From Echinarachnius parma (Eukaryota > Echinodermata > Echinoidea > Clypeasteroida > Echinarachniidae): a stretch of DNA of 64,000 bases. Within the stretch, counting starts at the first letter, position 1. Every line of letters starts with the position of its first letter. Made by a program: the position numbers and the translations under genes. Shown here piece by piece: positions 1 to 10,144 of the stretch. The stretch is from assembly GCA_037951105.1 (NCBI GenBank), contig JBAMJV010008835.1, forward strand, positions 69,070-133,069, read 5' to 3'. Below the pieces are notes generated by a model. It was not told where the DNA came from, made no database searches, and was given only the letters and a program-made list of their open reading frames with translations.

Positions 1-1248
1 TTGAATAAGCATGTTTTATATTGAAATCCATTTTAAATGTTGTATTATTTAAGTATGAATGAATTATACGTCTTGATAATTTAATGTATCTTACATCCAT
101 TGTAAATTATACACAATTCAGCCAGTTGGCTACCATGTGCAATAACTTTTATGCCGCAATAAACAAATATCACTATGGCAAATACCTATGGGAAAAACAT
201 TCAAAGTGTCAATTTTTTACATGAACCTCCTATTGGCCTGAAACATGCCTTAAATTATTTATTATATGATTACAAGCAATTTGGTATACTGTCCACCTTT
301 CAGAAATTTGCAGGAAAAGATATAAAGCCCAAAACCCCAAACCAATATCTTCGTAAGCTTCTTCTGAATGATATGCGTGTTTCATACAATCAAAAAGCAT
401 TCCAGAATGCTTTTTAATGAAATCATAAATATCTCCATAATTAGGGAGCCACATATCTGCTAAATTAAATCAATGTGCACTTTCTATTCCTTTTTAGAGC
501 AAGGCATTCTGGCAGCCACAGTAAATAAACGATAGGAATAATAAATAATACATACAAGGAAAAGTTCTGCTCTGAATTGCTTTTCAGGCAAGACAAAATG
601 TAACTCCTAAACCTTTTTTAAACATCAAAAGCAACTGTTAATTAATATTAGATGAAGCAAAATACTGCTGAAAACTGCTTATAGAATATCGCCTGTGTAA
701 TAAAATGAGAGTCAATATAGGGCCTTAATTTTTTATCCTCTAGCAGAATCTTCTTCAGAGGCTAAAATGATTGTAGCCTCTGAAGAAGAGTTGATTGGAT
801 CAAATATTTAGGCCCTATATTGACTCTCAATTAATATTAGAATAAACTTACCCTTCTAGCACCTTCATTCTCTGGTTCAAGCCAGGGACCGCTAGCTGTC
901 AGAAAAATGGTATAAAAAGAGTACAAGAGACTCATGAGAGATAACTCGTACAATCAGGTACATTCAGAAACAGGACGAGACAAATCTACATAACCACGCG
1001 TATTAAATCTACATAAACGGCACAGGAACTGATCCAAGATCCAGAGAATCATGGTTTGGAAGTGTAACTTTGGATTCCCCACGGGATAATCGGATTTCGC
1101 AAATTTTCTTTTCGTCAGGCATCCGTTTACGCTATCTGGTAATATGTGATGACACCCTATGGTCGAGCTCTTTAGACCATTCAAGACCCATTTGAGTGTT
1201 TGTACATATACATGTATGTAGCTGTCTCTGATATGCAACCAAACTCAC
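1..1248. other. DCTN4 intron 2 (start) with repeat fragments
   Basis: No coding exon was seen. The stretch contains a reverse-oriented piece of the 0.4-kb repeat also found at 16.9 and 42.1 kb (about 340-455 here), a small foldback MITE at 706-829, and at about 1085-1165 a diverged half of the MITE at 50.8 kb. Confidence 0.6.
706..829. mobile_element. Short foldback MITE
   Basis: Terminal inverted repeats beginning TGAGAGTCAATATAGGGCC at the left and ending in the complement at the right enclose a second inverted repeat centred near 768 (AGAGGCTAAAATG / TAGCCTCTGAAG). The whole could fold into one hairpin. The 13-bp word AATTAATATTAGA occurs just outside on the right (829-841) and again at 640-652, perhaps part of an older duplication. 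There is no coding capacity. Confidence 0.75.
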
Positions 1249-1498
1249 CCGAATCCTTGTCACCCATGCCGACATCCCGAGAAGTCCACCTGCACAGCCC
1301 ACAGGCCAGGTAGTAGGCCTTCTTCGTGGTTGTCTTGGTCGGGTCCTTCGGGTCCGGGATGGCCACGCTCGTGGCTCGGTGGGACAGGGTGTGCTGGCAG
1401 CTAGGGCAGTCCAGGCAGTTCCCGCACCGGTTCTTCTTGGCCTTGGCCTCGGCCGACGGCATGTTCTCCAGACAGTTGGGACAGTAGTGGGAGTCCAC
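1249..1498 (-). CDS. DCTN4: DCTN4 coding exon 2
   Basis: The 250-bp exon starts GTG GAC TCC CAC (VDSH) directly after an AG acceptor and ends one base into the next codon before GTGAGTTT. It carries the motif [14 protein letters not shown], the [11 protein letters not shown] cluster and the [19 protein letters not shown] block that is nearly invariant in animal DCTN4. A short partial copy of its acceptor edge lies in the intron near 1629-1680. Confidence 0.95.
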
Positions 1499-4032
1499 CT
1501 TTAGATAGATGCAAAAAAGAAATCAGCATGTTTGTAAATTTACTATAAATTTGCGAACACTATTATAGTTGAGTTTTCTATACTTGGAGAGAAATTCTGT
1601 GCAACATGTTCGCCAAGTGAAAAGAGAGTTCACCTTTAGAAGCAAAATAGAAGGAAGCATCAAGCATGTTTGTACATGATGTATGTAGTATAACTTTCTA
1701 TAACTATCTTAGTATCTATAATAGGGGAAGGCGAGTTAGCTCAGTTTGAATCTAGACAGTGCATCATTTATCACGCAATACAAATTCCAGCTACATGTTT
1801 ATACTCTTGTTGCATGTTGTCTGCCTCCCCCGTGCTTCCTATGCAGGAAAGGATTCACGGAAAACCCTCCATCCCTCGGATAGGAGGATAAATGGAGGTC
1901 CTGTGTAGGAGACAGTCACTCCTCATGCACGCTAAGAACCTAGTCTACTTCTCGAAAAGAGTAGAATGTTAACCTGGTTGACTGGTAACCTTGCACATCA
2001 CAACCAAAATACTGCAAGCATCTGTCTCAGAATTGAAAGAGTCAGTTCAATACAAAGAAAAAGAAGTTCAGAGCTTTCTGAACTAGGAGAAAGATTGTGC
2101 GATATGTTCGCCTGGTAAAAAGAGAGTAGAGTGGGTAGGAGCGAGAGTCGAGGGGGGCATGGCCGGTCGAGATTTGATGGGGTAGGGGTGAGAGGAGTCA
2201 CATGATCACACGATGGTCAATGGTCATCTATCATGGACATGTTATTGTCTGAATTTTTCGGGTAAATTACACTTAACCGCACGGCTTCACTCAGCTTTGT
2301 TCACTTTCTGTAAGTTTCTGATGATCTCTTGTCTAGAAATTTAGATCCGGGGTTAGGGGGGTGCCCCCCGATGATTAGTCAATATATTTTATAATTTAGA
2401 TAACTTAGAAATTTAAGCTCCAAAAACAACGATAATCTGCAATTTTCGTCACATTTTGACCACTTTTCTCCTGCTTGTTCAGCGTGCTAGAATAAGAGTC
2501 ACAATCAGTGCCTTTAGAAAGGGTTTTGTGTGTGTCAGTGTTTGGTTGTGCATGAATAAATAAGGAACAAGCGCGCAGAGCCAGACTCCAGTCCAGAGGC
2601 AGAGCCAGACACATAGCCCGCTGTCCCATTCATTGTGTATTCCCATTATATCGCTTCGCCGAGCGCCGGTACAGCCGAAGTGCGCTTGCGCATGAAAATC
2701 ATATGAATATTTATGAGGCTCGCCCCACGCACACGTGCCAGAGCGCTCCACTGTGCATGCACAAAAAAGTACGACGATAGCTACTGTATATCGGGACTGA
2801 AAAACCATGCATAATGTCCATGTCAACAACTTTATCAACACTCGCACACAAGAAAAAAGGTATGAAACGATCGATAAAAGTATGTAGAATTCAGATAAAT
2901 TATCATCATTCACATACAAAATTTTCGAAATATCGAAAACTTACCTTATAAACGGCATCCCGAATAGCTCAAAATCCATTTTGGCGAAAAACAGCAGGTG
3001 AAAAAGACCTTCTTTCACAAGATTTTGTCCAAAGAGTCGCGTATCGAATTTGGTATCAACGTGTAGAATGGGCGTTCAGAAAGCCAATGACGTAAGCATC
3101 GAAATGAATTGTGGGAAGAGAATGCAGCGAAAAGGGTAAACCCTGTGCTATGTCCAGTCCGATACCGCTCCGATACCACATTTTCATGGCATGCATAATC
3201 GACCCAGAAGCCAGCCAAGTCTCGTAATGAGATGCGTGCGCACGCGATCAATGACGTCATGCATACATTATCGTTCGCGAAAGGTACCGCTCGCTGGCTA
3301 TGTGCCAGACTAGGCAGAAAATCCCATGTAATTTTTCTTGTGATAAATTGCTTGTTTTTTGACTAGTTTTTACTTTTACTATATAATAGGCTATGCATGG
3401 CCATTCACTGATTCAGACATCGGGCAGGACAAAATAAGGGGGGCCATATACTCTATCATAACATAGGCAACTTTCATCAATTCAGCAGCCACAGGCACAG
3501 CCACAGACACAGAGGCAGAGCCATAATCCATATGCTGAGCCTTTTACATATTCCACTCACAAGTCATAAATTTCCATACAATCTGGACGGATACGTATAA
3601 CGCAGTGTAATATTCCCGAGTTTTGGCTTGTTTATGCCAATTTTTAATAAGAACGATACACTCGACGTGCGATGCAAGACCTGAAAACGGCGTATTTTTC
3701 ACGATGCTCCCTATCGACGCGATCCAATTTTATTCGCTGATACCAATGTACGATTACGAAACATGAAAATATACACCAGCGCAAAATAAAAAGCCTAGAG
3801 GCGCATCCTGAAAAATAGACAGCTGTTAGAAGTGTTATACCGGGTGTAATATATTATTTTGCTGAACACTGTTGTTTAACAAATAACCGACTCAATTTCT
3901 TACCTCGTGTGACACGCATCTTCCACATCTTAATTTAAGACAGTGTTTGCAAAAGTACAACTGAACGATAGAAGAACGGGTACCACATGAGCACAAAACT
4001 CGTACCCGGTGAAGTTCCAACTTGGTAGCCAT
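1249..4032 (-). CDS. DCTN4: DCTN4, dynactin subunit 4 (p62), 5' part (two exons)
   Basis: Coding exons at 4032-3904 and 1498-1249 join in phase 0 to give the N-terminal 126 residues of dynactin p62, a pointed-end subunit of the dynactin complex that helps dynein engage cargo. Exon 1 opens with [10 protein letters not shown] and ends [12 protein letters not shown]...CVSHE; exon 2 continues [19 protein letters not shown] and runs to [14 protein letters not shown]. The ordered Cys pairs ([28 protein letters not shown]) are the family's zinc-binding, RING-like head, and the sequence order follows vertebrate DCTN4 closely. Exon 1 ends in a GTAAG donor, exon 2 is entered through a CTAAAG acceptor and leaves through GTGAGT with one base of the next codon. 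No later exon was found between 1 and 1248, so the remainder of the protein (several hundred residues in known orthologues) lies outside the window. The gene is head to head with the FAM241-like gene. The start ATG is the first in the exon and fits the usual short N-terminus. Confidence 0.95.
1499..3903 (-). other. DCTN4 intron 1
   Basis: This 2405-bp intron lies between the donor GTAAGA at 3903 and the acceptor CTAAAG ending at 1499. It holds the SINE at 1.73-1.99 kb, a partial copy of the exon 2 acceptor edge (1629-1680), and AGCC/CAGA-rich stretches near 2.57-2.62 and 3.48-3.53 kb. Several open frames of 60-146 codons cross it (the longest on the minus strand at 2479-2919), but none shows a known domain, so I do not call them genes. 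Confidence 0.85.
1727..1990 (+). mobile_element. tRNA-derived SINE
   Basis: The head GGCGAGTTAGCTCAGT resembles a tRNA D-arm (Pol III A box). The body contains GGAGGTCCTGTGTAGGAGA and CATGCACGCTAAGAACC, words I recall from abundant SINE families of marine invertebrates including sea urchins. It lies inside DCTN4 intron 1, antisense to the gene. The B box is not clear, so the copy may be old. Exact ends are estimates. Confidence 0.6.
3904..4032 (-). CDS. DCTN4: DCTN4 coding exon 1
   Basis: This exon holds 43 codons from the ATG at 4032 to GAG at 3904, followed by the donor GTAAGA. It contains the first two Cys-X2-Cys style pairs of p62 (LCSCG, YFCKHC) and a CGRC pair. Translation in the other minus frames gives no family match. 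Confidence 0.93.
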
Positions 4033-4489
4033 TTTCTTCCTGGCAGGTTACGTGTACGTACGCACTTGCGACGTAATAGCCCAAAAAAGCCAAATGTGGC
4101 AGATTACCAGCCAACCAGTCCAAACACAGCTACGTTTACTATGTCAGCGGTGGTGAGAATTTGTTATTGTTTACAAAAATAAGTAAAACGGCGTAATTAG
4201 TCGAGATTAAGCGAGTCTATGCTCTGCCTACCAAGTAAAAGTTGTATTTTCACCAGAATCTTGGCGATAACCAAAGAATATAAGTGCGATATTGAATTTA
4301 TTGTATAATTTACCAACGGTTCCAAAAACTCATCGTAGTCCCACTCTATAAAATTGGTGTTAGCAGAATTATAATTATTTAAAGTTTACTCAAAAAACAA
4401 AAACGGTGAGTTGACAGACACTGATGAGGCTGAGCTAGTGGAGTCTGAAAGCCTGATACTGACAGTGATACGGACAAGACTTAAGAGAG
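4033..4489. promoter_or_regulatory. Probable bidirectional promoter of DCTN4 and the FAM241B-like gene
   Basis: The two start codons point away from each other across 457 bp, a spacing typical of shared animal promoters. I see no obvious TATA box at a sensible distance from either ATG and no transposon inside the gap, unlike nearly all other non-coding DNA here. The transcription starts and untranslated exons cannot be placed by eye. Confidence 0.6.
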
Positions 4490-4585
4490 ATGGTTCGTGT
4501 CTTAGCTTCTGGAGAGATCGTCGCGGATGACGATCCAAGGGCACAGACAACGAGACGGCAACAATCTGGCCAGGCCAGACCAATG
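4490..4585 (+). CDS. FAM241B: FAM241B-like coding exon 1
   Basis: Thirty-two codons from ATG GTT CGT to CCA ATG, ending at donor GTGATT in phase 0. The start is supported by near identity of the first 17 residues to vertebrate FAM241B. Confidence 0.9.
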
Positions 4586-5449
4586 GTGATTATAAACAAA
4601 ATTAAAGCAAAAACAACAACAAATTATTCATGTAACCTTTATCATTTGATTTGTGAAGCCATGCCATGAAGGAACAAATTCCGTGGGAATTATGTGTAGT
4701 TATAGTAAGTAGTTTGAAAGTTTTTTCGCGGTAGAGGAAAACCAATTGTAAAATGTAAGAACTGTAAGAACTTAATTTTCAAAACAAAACAAACAATGTT
4801 TGTTCGCTATTAATCATATAACAACCCAACCAGGTCATGTGCAAAGCCGGACACCAATGGTTATGTTTAGTTCGCTCAAATTCAAATTATTCATAAAGTA
4901 CACAAAATAAAAATAAAAGTAGAAGTCACTGGCATTGTCTTTTATTTAATCGCAATTTCATAGATATGAAATGTACCGGTAATATAAATTAAAAAATTTT
5001 TTTAGATCAATTCTGATTATCTCTCTCACCCCCCCCCCCTCCCAATTTGTTACATGCAGGGACAAATTCGGCACGATGACGATAACGCCTATCAGGGCCA
5101 AGGACAAGGTGGTGGAGGGGCGGCAGATGGACAGGGCCAGGGAGTTTCCATCTTTCAAGTCCTCAACCAGAAGTTACTCGACGCCGGCATTCCTCGTTGG
5201 AACCTCGGCTCGATGGTGATCGAACCCATCGTCACCATCGGCTTCATCCTCGCCGTTCTCCTCCTCGGAATGAAGGGACTATTTCTCGGCGCCATACTCT
5301 TTGCCGTTGTCAAGCTGTCAAGCGGGGACGGAAATAGCACCACTGGTGGCGGCGGCAGTGGTGGTGGTAGAGTCGGTGGTCGTGGTAGAGGTGGTAGAGG
5401 TGGTAGGGGCGGGAGGACCACAGGGGGCCGAGTTTTAGGAGGGAGATAG
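4490..5449 (+). CDS. FAM241B: FAM241B-like small membrane protein (DUF4605 family), two exons
   Basis: Exons 4490-4585 and 5060-5449 join in phase 0 to give 161 residues. Exon 1 reads MVRVLASGEIVADDDPR, almost the start of vertebrate FAM241B (MVRILANGEIVQDDDPR). Exon 2 holds the family core: VSIFQVLNQKLLDAGIPRWN, then GSMVIEP and a hydrophobic stretch at about residues 89-118 (IVTIGFILAVLLLGMKGLFL and on), one membrane segment or a hairpin. Between the two is a Gln/Gly-rich linker. From about residue 119 to the end there is a Gly/Arg-rich tail with repeated GGRGRGG units; as I recall, vertebrate FAM241B stops soon after the membrane segment, so this tail is unusual. The splice sites are CAATG/GTGATT and a C-rich tract ending ACATGCAG. 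Human FAM241 proteins are thought to act in endolysosomal or ER membranes, but their reaction is not established. Divergent from DCTN4. Orthology is strong; assignment to the B rather than A paralogue rests on the N-terminus. Confidence 0.92.
4586..5059 (+). other. Intron of the FAM241B-like gene
   Basis: The 474-bp intron starts GTGATTAT and ends with a CTCTCTCACC tract, a 10-plus C run and ATGCAG. No other feature was seen. Confidence 0.85.
5060..5449 (+). CDS. FAM241B: FAM241B-like coding exon 2
   Basis: The exon begins GGA CAA ATT after the acceptor ACATGCAG and ends at TAG. It encodes the Gln/Gly linker, the conserved NQKLLDAGIPRWNLG block, the membrane segment and the Gly/Arg tail. The tail has low-complexity base composition (GGTGGT, AGAGGTGGT), consistent with growth by slippage. 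Confidence 0.92.
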   Translation, partial: GQIRHDDDNAYQGQGQGGGGAADGQGQGVSIFQVLNQKLLDAGIPRWNLGSMVIEPIVTIGFILAVLLLGMKGLFLGAILFAVVKLSSGDGNSTTGGGGSGGGRVGGRGRGGRGGRGGRTTGGRVLGGR

Positions 5450-6204
5450 TATAGTGACTATACTGAATTTAATGTACAATCTAGCTAGTGGCAGGCCTGG
5501 CTAGTGGACATAAGTGGACATACTAATATTATAACAGACTCAATGCAATCATGATCTTATATTTTGCATCTATAGTTGCTAATGGCTGGACACTAGCACT
5601 TGTTTGCCTGATTGCCCGAGGCAAGTAAAAATGTATGTAGGGTATTGGAAAAATGTCATAAATGGTCTAGTTTGGTTGCCCCATCAATTGGGCAACTATA
5701 AACATTTCTATTCAACTATGAGATAAAAAATATAATTTCTCTTAAAGTGTAATTCTCATCTAGAAAATGTAAATCGAGCTACAAAGTGTGATTACATTTT
5801 CTTTTGTTTGAGATTAGCTTTCTCAGGAAGGTACATTTTTCTGTTTGAGCAAATACAATTTGAAAATGTGTGATTTTACTTGCTCGAACGCCGAACGGGC
5901 GATTAGAAAATAAAGATAGTGTGGAGGCTTGTCTATAGTCATACAAGCGCATATAAATAGAAAAAACGAAATCAAGTTCAAAATGTAAAATTTATATCAA
6001 GTGAAATGGCAGAGGAGAAATGCAGAGTTGGTACTGGAATTGTAGTACAATCTATGAGGGGGAGATCCAAATGTAAAAATCAGTGCTGTAGTGAAAAGGT
6101 TAAATGGAACCAACATGCCAAAATATTTTCTTATTAATGATGTTAAATAATGTGAAATAATATGAAATAAATAAGATTGAGTAGTCCATTCCAAGGTCTA
6201 CAAA
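5450..6204 (+). other. 3' region of the FAM241B-like gene
   Basis: An AATAAA at 5909-5914 could be the polyadenylation signal. Between about 5590 and 5900 lies a repeat containing TGATTGCCCGAGGCAAGT and ATCAATTGGGCAACT, related to the GCCCGGGCAATTGGGCAAG repeat at 31.0-31.2 kb. No further coding sequence was seen. Confidence 0.5.
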
Positions 6205-6654
6205 TTAAAGGGGACCACCAGGCAAAGAACAACACATTAGTATATGTTTTGGTACCGTTTTGTGATATCAAATAGATACCCAACATTTTGCAAAGGGTTG
6301 TATAATTCATAAACAAAGCAATTAATTTCCACCACTTACGGAACCACTGCTATTTACTGGTTCCATACGGGCCAACCATTTGCGAGTGCGCCAATGCAGC
6401 TATTCACGCGCACGTTTGTAAACAATAGATTCCCGGGCGATTCGTTCGCTCTGCACGCATTGCAATTCACCGCACACATAGCAGTCTGCGTAATTCAGAC
6501 CGCATGAACGCATGCTTTAGAATGGTGATGCGTTTCCAATTATTTGTTTTTCTTTCTGGAAATATATTTTTGTGAACTTGTTGATGGAATGGAATACTAA
6601 AGATGTTACCTTTCTTTAATAAGAATATTATTTTTGGGTGGTGGTACCCTTTAA
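6205..6654 (+). mobile_element. MITE, first of an inverted pair
   Basis: Short terminal inverted repeats TTAAAGGGGACCACC and GGTGGTACCCTTTAA bound a 450-bp non-coding element. Its interior (AATAGATACCCAACATTTTG, GCAATTAATTTCCACCA) recurs in reverse complement in the element at 6770-7197, so together they form a large near-palindrome with a 115-bp spacer. Confidence 0.8.
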
Positions 6655-6769
6655 GAACAATAAGTTTCCAGGAAATGTTATTATAATTTGAATACTTATC
6701 ATAATACATGTACTAAATTAAATGTGTTCATGGGTTTGCAGAAAAAGACCAGTTCTTTCGTCTTGGAAC

Positions 6770-7197
6770 TTAAAGGGTACCACCACCCAAAAAAAAAATT
6801 CTTATAAATAAAAGGTAACATATTTAGTAGTCCATTCCATCAACAAGTTCAGAAAAATATGTTTCCAGAAAGAAAAAAAATTAGGAAAACGCAATACCAT
6901 TCTAAAGCATGCGTTCATGGGTCTGCATGTACGAAGACTACGTTTGTCCAGAGCGAACGAATCGTCCGGGATTCTATTGTCTCCAAACAAACGCGTGAAT
7001 AGAATTGGCGCACTCGCAAATGTTTGGCCCGTACGGAACCAGGAAATAGTAGTGGTGTTCCGTAAGTGATGGTAATTAATTGCTTTGTTTATGAATTACA
7101 CAACCCTTTGCAAAATGTTGGGTATCTATTTGATATCACAAAACGGTATCAAAACATATAATTATGTGTTGTTCTTTACCTAGTGGTTCCCTTTAAG
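6770..7197 (-). mobile_element. MITE, second of an inverted pair
   Basis: Reverse-orientation copy of the element at 6205-6654, starting TTAAAGGGTACCACCACCC and ending GTGGTTCCCTTTAA. It is diverged from its partner by scattered substitutions and small gaps. Confidence 0.8.
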
Positions 7198-7311
7198 GGG
7201 TGTTAAGTTCCCATGACCTAGTCTGTTTCTGCAGATCTATCCATAAATGTTTTTCTGCAGAATTTGTTTGAGACACTTATGGATAAATAAAAATAATAAC
7301 TTTTATATATA

Positions 7312-7485
7312 TACAGGGAAACCCCGTTATAACGAGGTAGTCGGGACTATCGATTTTACCTCGTTATAACCGGTATCTCGCTATAACCGAGCTCCTTATA
7401 AGCGGAGCATTATGCCATTGGAACAATCGGGACCAAAGGATTCTCCTCGTTATAAGCGAGCTCGTTATAACGGGGTTTCCCTGTA
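7312..7485. mobile_element. TA-ended palindromic MITE (mariner-like)
   Basis: The ends ACAGGGAAACCCCGTTATAA and TTATAACGGGGTTTCCCTGT are perfect inverted repeats flanked by TA. Internal copies of CTCGTTATAACCG and CTCCTTATAAGCGG extend the symmetry through the whole 174 bp. The TA target fits a Tc1/mariner-type MITE. The core word CCTCGTTATAACGAG also builds the tandem array at 16.3 kb. Confidence 0.85.
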
Positions 7486-8173
7486 TCATATCAAATGATA
7501 ATTATGGCTGTTGGTTCCCTTTAACTGTTTTTGACCACCCGTCCGAGTTCAAAACCATAATTTCTGATTTTCAGTTTTAGCTAACCATTTTTTGGTTAAA
7601 ATGCATGCTGGACCAAATCTAGAACTCCTAATTAAAGCAATTGGCTTGGTCCTATGTGTCTGTATCTGTCTGTCTGTCTGTCACTAAAAACATGGAAGAA
7701 ATTGTAACCAGTTTTTGTTTGTTTGTTTGTTTGTTTGTTTGTTGTTGTTTTTTGGGGGGGAAATAATCAAAATACTGTGCAGCACTAATACAAATAATCA
7801 AGTACAGAACAAGGAACTTGGGACCAAGAAAATAACCTTATATTGATCAGTAAACTTGTATCAGGGTACAACAAAAAAGAATATGATTAACTGAACATTA
7901 ATTATATTTAAATAATAATAATAATAATTATTATTGATTGCATTTTGTATAATGCTTAATAGAGGGTTTCGAATTGATGTAGCATTATTATTGCCATTGG
8001 TCATCAGGTATAGGTCAAACCCATGCAAAGTGCACCATCTCAACTCCCTGGGGAGCATAATGTGAAATGTGAAATTTAATTTATTTGTTATTAAAGTTGG
8101 CAATAAAATGTTAATTAAACGTGATTTCAGTCATTATATATTACTTGTGTTTGTATTGGCTTGTCTATCTTAT

Positions 8174-8822
8174 GGGCCGGTCATACTTACGGTAGTGGAC
8201 GTAGTGATCCGTAGGCTAATTAAATGTGGGTCAGACGTGGTGTAGGTACGTTAAACTAGGTTAAACTACGATAAAATACATAAAGGTACGTGATGAGCCA
8301 CAGAAGAGTACAGATAAGTACGTTCAAGTACCATAAACTACGCTAAACTACACTAGACTTCGGTAATGTGGGTGCAGCTCGCTCACGGACAGGTACGGAC
8401 TGGTACGTCGGACTACGCTTGAGTACGGTAGACTACGGAGGCAACTATGCTAGACTACGCTAAACAACGTCAATACGGTATATTTATCAACTCCACAGGG
8501 GAGTATGCAGCCAGCCCGCCGTCTGGTACGGCCATTGTGCGCTCGTGAAATTTGTCTTATTTTTTTGCTTAAACATGTCTGGATCAAGACTGTCGATGCT
8601 GGTTTTGTGCACAGTAAAGTATGTTAGAGTACGCTAGACGTCGTTATACTACGTTACACTACGTTAAACTTCGGTTTAGTACGTTATTACTACGGATGCC
8701 TTTAACGTACCGCTCTTTTGAACATGTTCAAAAATTAAATCGAAGATCACGGCTCCCTCGAGTTAATACCAAGTTAGCATCACGGACAACTACGGTACGA
8801 TACGGATGCTAGTACGTTCAAC
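8174..8822 (+). repeat. Degenerate decamer repeat with TACG...AAAC units
   Basis: Blocks of near 10-bp units occur, for example TACGTTAAAC/TAGGTTAAAC from 8247, TACCATAAAC/TACGCTAAAC/TACACTAGAC from 8328, and six successive units from 8620 (TATGTTAGAG, TACGCTAGAC, GTCGTTATAC, TACGTTACAC, TACGTTAAAC, TTCGGTTTAG). No coding pattern or clear terminal repeats were found. Confidence 0.7.
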
Positions 8823-8850
8823 AACTTAGAATGGATAGTGAAGTTCTGGT

Positions 8851-9045
8851 TAAAGGGATAGTACAGTATTGGTCAAACTTAATTCTAGTAACTAAAACTT
8901 TATCATTAATTATAGTTTAAGTTATAGTTCAATGATGCTTGAATGGTACTTTCTAATATCTCCTTCTGAGAAAAAAAGTCTAAGTAACAGGGCTGTTTTC
9001 ATTAAAAAAAACAGACGTTAACACAAGAGGGCGCTCTCCAGGCAC
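8851..9045 (-). mobile_element. Fragment of the AGGGATAGT MITE family
   Basis: AAAGGGATAGTACAG, ATTGGTCAAAC, AGTAACTAAAAC and the later GAGGGCGCTCTC match, in reverse complement, the right part of the element at 23480-24042. Confidence 0.6.
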
Positions 9046-9520
9046 CTGAACACAGAAATACAATATAAATACTAGAAGCCCAACTGAATATTAAGCGTAT
9101 AGCGTTTTAACCACAGAGATAGGCCACGCCTTCAGCAGCGAGTTTTTGAAAATATGTTCGGAATTTCATGCAAATGAGGTAGTACGTCAGAGTTTGTTCA
9201 TTTGAATAAATTACCATACGTGGATTCATTGAATAAAATAACACATTACGCAAAAAGCTAAAGTAATTACGCATTGCGCACTCATTTGTGTTGCAGTTGC
9301 CATGGCATTTAAACACGCACTTCTCAGCAAAATTGCGCTTCATTAATACCAAGGACGCCAAGTATTTTAATTCATCTCTATTATTTTAGTTACGCGCAGT
9401 ACCATAGAATTATGAATAAACAAACCATAGAAGTAGTATATAAATAACTAGAAGAGAATCTATGCACTGCGCGCTAATTTTCCCATAGCCTTAACACGCA
9501 GCAAACATGGCCGGTTAGGG

Positions 9521-9806
9521 AAACTTCATGGACTGGCTAACATGGAATGCTGGGTATTTTGTAGTCTATGATCTAAGACCCTCGATCGCATGCTAAAAAT
9601 AATCCCACCACCCATAATAGATAGCCGCCAACGAGAGAGATCTGCACAACAGCAGTGATGGCTGCCAGCCGAGGGCTCGTGAGCAGCGATCACTGATGTT
9701 ACACAGACCTCTCTCGTTGGTCGCGCTATGTTCAGCATGCGATCGAGGGTCTCGATCCTAGACTAAACGTATCCCAGAATTCCATGTTAGCCAGTCCATA
9801 AAGTTT
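9521..9806. mobile_element. Foldback MITE
   Basis: Long terminal inverted repeats: CATGGACTGGCTAACATGGA on the left and its complement ending near 9800, with GACCCTCGATCGCATGCT / AGCATGCGATCGAGGGTC and CCAACGAGAGAG / CTCTCTCGTTGG continuing the symmetry inward. No protein is encoded. Confidence 0.85.
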
Positions 9807-10123
9807 TTTCCAAGATTAGCGAGCAGTATGACCACCCTGAAACAAACCAACCCGTTTGCGCAGTACTAACAGTTACGCGATTTCATTTAGTTAATTGCGC
9901 ACAGTCAAGAAACAGGGATTTCCCTACTAGGAGCAAAAAATTGTTTTTCATTGTGACGTCATAACAGAGGCATACCATAAATTCGTGCGTGATAATTGTG
10001 AAGTTCGCGCCCGCGCATTATTATGAATGAATTTACGCTAATATTACCATGGCAGCCAGTCGAATTAACATAGAAATCAGACGTTCTCTTCATTGAAAAT
10101 TTGGCCAACTTCCATTTTGAGTT

Positions 10124-10144
10124 GGGGGGGGGGGGGGGGGGGGG
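10124..10144 (+). repeat. G homopolymer, 21 bp
   Basis: An uninterrupted run of 21 G. It is one of about ten G or C runs of 14-23 bases in the window. Confidence 0.95.

Noticed and set aside
2479-2919. 146-codon open frame on the minus strand in DCTN4 intron 1
   Set aside because: No domain, no splice signals that fit DCTN4 and low-complexity neighbours; its length is not exceptional by chance.
4386-4583. Minus-strand frame opposite the first FAM241B-like exon
   Set aside because: It is a shadow of the plus-strand exon, which matches a known family.
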